From contig DS990592.1 in the NCBI GenBank assembly GCA_000155695.1, forward strand, positions 4,747,331 to 4,811,330: a stretch of DNA of 64,000 nucleotides. The letters are read 5' to 3'. Source of the DNA: Verrucomicrobiia bacterium DG1235. Lineage in GTDB: Bacteria; Verrucomicrobiota; Verrucomicrobiia; Opitutales; Opitutaceae. The notes beneath the pieces were generated by a model. The model ran no database searches. It had not been told where the DNA came from and worked only from the letters and a program-made list of their open reading frames with translations. Position numbers and translations under genes: made by a program. Shown piece after piece: positions 61,305 through 64,000 of the stretch; position 1 is the stretch's first letter, and each line of letters starts with the position of its first letter.

Positions 61305-63281
61305 ATGATGCTTCGAAAATTACCCCAAGTTTTTTTGTCAGTTTTGGCTTTGTTTGTTTGCTCCCTACAGGCGAGCGAACCTGTGATCGTAGAGGCCGAG
61401 GACGCGGTGACTGGGGCGGAGATGAGCTCTGCTTCGGAAGGGGGCGTTGAGTTTTTGACCGCCACTTCGGACGGGGCTGGAAATAGTCCGGGCTCGGAGG
61501 CGCGGACGGCGCGGTTTAGCGTGACCTTTCCGGAGGCTGGTATTTACCAACTCTATGTGCGGCTCTACGTCGGTCCGGAGTCTGGAAGCGATGACAGCTT
61601 TTTCTACGGGAATGGGTTTGGGGAGAAGGATCCGGCCGATGATGCGGATTGGATTTTGGTCAATCAGCTCGGCAGCGGGATAGGCTCCACGAGTCCTGAG
61701 GACTATGTGCCCGGCGAGGGCGCGGCGGGGTCGCAGGTGTGGAAGTGGGTGATGCTTTCGGGCTTCAACGGTGGCGAGGATCCGATCAACTTTTCGGTTC
61801 CGTCGGGGCAGCTGACTCAGACCTTCGACATTGGCGCTCGCGAGGATGGCTTGCGGATCGATAAGTTCGCGTTTGGCTGGGATGGGTTTTTCTACACGGT
61901 CGATAACTTGGATAAAGGCGAGGCGGGAGCCGAATCGACGCCAAACGAGCCGTTTACGCCTACAGGTCCGCCGATCGCGACCGGAAAGTGGAAATGGCTC
62001 GGCAGCGTGCACTCGGCAAGTCAGTTGCAGGACTTCACGGCGTACTGGAATCAGGTGACCCCTGAGAATGCGGGGAAGTGGGGGAGCGTCGAGGGGACTC
62101 GCGATGTGATGAACTGGGGCGGACTCGATGCGGCCTATGACTTCGCTAAGGAAAATGGATACAAGTTTCGCATGCATATCCTTATTTGGGGAGCGCAGCA
62201 GCCCGGTTGGATAAACGATCTTTCTCCGGAGGAGCAATTAGTGGAGATCGAGGAATGGATATCTGCGGTCGCGGAGCGGTATCCGGATATTGACTACTTG
62301 GAAGTCGTGAACGAGCCGCTGCATCAAGCTCCAGATGGTGGGGATACGGGGGTCGTGTCCGGTCGCGCCAACTACATCGCGGCTCTCGGCGGCGAGGGTG
62401 AAACCGGTTGGGACTGGTTGATCGAATCCTTTCGTCTCGCCCGAAAGTATTTTCCGGATACGCCGCTGGTGATTAACGATTATGGAATTATCGGGAGCGC
62501 CCAGGCGGTGGATGACTATCTGGAGATCGTCGATTTGTTGATGGCGGAGGATCTGATCGATGTAATTTCATTTCAGGCTCACGCCTTTTCCACCCGAACA
62601 TCGGCCGCGGTAATGGAGCAAAATTTGGATACACTCGCATCGCGCGGTTTGCCGATTATGGTTACGGAGATGGACGTGGATGGAGCGACTGACCTTGCTC
62701 AGCTTTCGGACTACAAGAAGATTTTTCCCGTGTTCTGGGAACACCCTGCGGTGATAGGGGTTACTTTGTGGGGATTTCGACCAGGGATGTGGCGTAGCGA
62801 CCAGGGGGCTTATCTGGTGTTGAACAATGGGGCCGAGCGTCCTGCCATGAAATGGTTGCGGGATTATGTCGCCGAGTCGGATTTTCCGGGCTTCGAGGGT
62901 TATGTGGAGGAGCGAGGACTGTCGCTGGAGCTTCACGGTTTCGAGGTGGATGTAGATGGAGACGGAATGACAACCGGATTGGAGTACTTGATTGCTTCGG
63001 ATCCGGCGACGCCGGATAGGCATTTGCTTGAATGGAAAATGGAGGATGATCTGGACACTCTGAGGACGAAGATTTCCTCCCTGGCTCGTGACGGGCGCGT
63101 TGAGCTTCAGAGCAGCTCAGATTTGGAGAATTGGACCACGGAGGCGCTTTTTGATCTTCTGTTGCAAAGGGGAAGCGGCTTCGAGATCGATTTGGAAGAG
63201 GAATCTGTGACCTTAGAGATGAGTGCTTCAATCGGTGGAGATTCCGAGAAACGCTTCTATCGCATTTCATTCAAACAGTAA
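61305..63281 (+). CDS. Secreted GH10 endo-beta-1,4-xylanase with CBM-like and Ca-binding modules
   Basis: 658 aa with a signal peptide to about residue 23. An N-terminal carbohydrate-binding-like beta-sandwich spans about 27-200 (VIVEAEDAVTGAEM, DGLRIDKFAFGWDGFF). The GH10 barrel spans about 228-530, with the acid/base E337 in LEVVNEPLH and the nucleophile E455 in IMVTEMDVDG; FRMHILIWGAQQPGW is the conserved strand 3. The tail has VDVDGDGMTTGLEYLIASDP and a beta-sandwich (VELQSSSDLENW), as in the first gene of the window. It is predicted to cut xylan outside the cell. Confidence 0.96.
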   Translation: MMLRKLPQVFLSVLALFVCSLQASEPVIVEAEDAVTGAEMSSASEGGVEFLTATSDGAGNSPGSEARTARFSVTFPEAGIYQLYVRLYVGPESGSDDSFFYGNGFGEKDPADDADWILVNQLGSGIGSTSPEDYVPGEGAAGSQVWKWVMLSGFNGGEDPINFSVPSGQLTQTFDIGAREDGLRIDKFAFGWDGFFYTVDNLDKGEAGAESTPNEPFTPTGPPIATGKWKWLGSVHSASQLQDFTAYWNQVTPENAGKWGSVEGTRDVMNWGGLDAAYDFAKENGYKFRMHILIWGAQQPGWINDLSPEEQLVEIEEWISAVAERYPDIDYLEVVNEPLHQAPDGGDTGVVSGRANYIAALGGEGETGWDWLIESFRLARKYFPDTPLVINDYGIIGSAQAVDDYLEIVDLLMAEDLIDVISFQAHAFSTRTSAAVMEQNLDTLASRGLPIMVTEMDVDGATDLAQLSDYKKIFPVFWEHPAVIGVTLWGFRPGMWRSDQGAYLVLNNGAERPAMKWLRDYVAESDFPGFEGYVEERGLSLELHGFEVDVDGDGMTTGLEYLIASDPATPDRHLLEWKMEDDLDTLRTKISSLARDGRVELQSSSDLENWTTEALFDLLLQRGSGFEIDLEEESVTLEMSASIGGDSEKRFYRISFKQ

Positions 63282-63351
63282 GTTAGTTCATTAAATTGCC
63301 CTGACTCCTTTTATTGTTTTAGTTCGTTGCTTTGCATTAGCTCAAAATTTC

Positions 63352-64000
63352 ATGACTAGATCTATTCGATTGTTTTTCGCTGCTATTCTCGGTTTGAGCA
63401 TGGCGTCCTCAGGTTTCGGAGCTCGGGAACGGGTTTCGATTAACGATGGTTGGCGCTTCATGAAATATGAATCGGCTGAGCAGGCTGACGATCTGATCTA
63501 CGACGTACGGCCTGAATTTCTCGATGACGAGGATGGCAAGGCTGCTGACGCGAAGCCGACCGAAGCGGTGGAGGTAGAAGCGAAACAACCTGTGTTGAAG
63601 GATTGGATACTGCCAACCGCAAATGCTTTCATAAAGGATCCCGCCGAACGTCATGTTCGTCCGGACGGCAATCCTGGCAGTGATTTCCCGTTTGTGCAGA
63701 GCGACTTCGATGACAGCGCATGGGAAGCAGTGACGCTGCCGCATGACTGGGCGATTGCGGGGCCGTTTATGGAAGGGCATGACGCTCCGGTCGGAGGCGG
63801 CATGGGACGTTTGCCCAGTCCGGGCGTGGCTTGGTATCGCAAGGCGCTCGATGTTCCAAGTTCCGACAAGGGTAAATCGATCTTTCTGGATATCGATGGA
63901 GCCATGTCCTATGCGATGGTTTGGTGCAATGGAAGTCTGGTAGGAGGCTGGCCTTATGGGTATGCGTCTTGGCAAGTGGATTTGACTCCGTATTTGAGAT
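63352..64000 (+). CDS. GH2-family beta-galactosidase-like enzyme, N-terminal part (runs off the window)
   Basis: The frame starts at an ATG at 63352 and has no stop before the right edge. The product begins MTRSIRLFFAAILGLSMASS, a signal peptide. The N-terminal jelly-roll of GH2 enzymes follows: RVSINDGWRFMKYES, WEAVTLPHDWAI, GVAWYRKALDVP and VWCNGSLVGGWPYGYASW. An unusual acidic insertion (DDEDGKAADAKPTEAVEVE) lies at about 57-77. The catalytic barrel is outside the window. With GH10 and GH43 it would complete breakdown of a decorated hemicellulose. Confidence 0.88.
   Translation, partial: MTRSIRLFFAAILGLSMASSGFGARERVSINDGWRFMKYESAEQADDLIYDVRPEFLDDEDGKAADAKPTEAVEVEAKQPVLKDWILPTANAFIKDPAERHVRPDGNPGSDFPFVQSDFDDSAWEAVTLPHDWAIAGPFMEGHDAPVGGGMGRLPSPGVAWYRKALDVPSSDKGKSIFLDIDGAMSYAMVWCNGSLVGGWPYGYASWQVDLTPYLR

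Noticed and set aside
1-64000. tRNA and rRNA genes
   Set aside because: I looked for T-loop-like and rRNA-like stretches in the gaps and found none that fold convincingly.

Overview
The window looks like a chromosomal segment of a marine-type Verrucomicrobiota, most likely class Opitutia (Pelagicoccus/Puniceicoccales-like). This is an inference from gene families, not from a marker gene. The evidence is the large TonB-dependent receptor with the ELSPFEV-type segment after its signal peptide, a DUF1080 secreted protein, AraC and LytTR regulators with membrane modules, abundant glycoside hydrolases, and secreted proteins ending in a Ca-binding DxDxDG segment plus a beta-sandwich tail. No rRNA or tRNA gene was found.

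Layout. 1-5 kb: the 3' end of a secreted protein, then a minus-strand group with a LytTR regulator, a DUF1080 protein, a LytS-type kinase, a 57-aa membrane protein and another membrane protein. 4.8-12.2 kb: a small repeat protein, an alpha/beta hydrolase, an IS110-family element, LysE and MFS transporters and an MCE protein, with many dispersed repeats between them. 12.2-16 kb: an outer-membrane barrel, a DUF418 protein and an AraC-type regulator. 16-26.2 kb: a low-GC Ig/delta-60 protein, an unusually long HrpA helicase and a metal permease with a C-terminal HMA domain. 26-33 kb: an MFS transporter, a kinase gene interrupted by a stop codon, and korAB. 33-41.8 kb: unknown secreted protein, hybrid kinase, YhbY, TonB receptor, a Pcp-like protein lacking its catalytic residues, and an RsbW-GAF-SpoIIE phosphatase. 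41.8-51 kb: polysaccharide genes (hexapeptide/transferase fusion, WcaJ-like transferase, uridine kinase, GT4), a STAS protein, MATE and a large hybrid kinase. 51.4-64 kb: ECF sigma, FecR and STN-TonB receptor, followed by a xylan/hemicellulose locus (dehydrogenases, GH43, GH10, GH2).

The strongest unusual signal is the IS110-family element at 6801-8431. A second, uninterrupted copy of its target repeat at 5505-5566 fixes both ends and shows a CT core on the transposase strand at each junction. The roughly 290-nt leader upstream of the transposase folds into a 5' hairpin and two internal-loop hairpins. The 3' side of each loop carries a 7-nt match to the target or donor junction respectively, as expected of a bridge RNA. 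The host repeat belongs to a rich system of short dispersed repeats: heptanucleotide arrays, paired hairpins with compensatory stem changes, and hairpins with a constant TGAT loop. Several of these lie in frame inside genes, above all in hrpA, and one array encodes most of a signal peptide.
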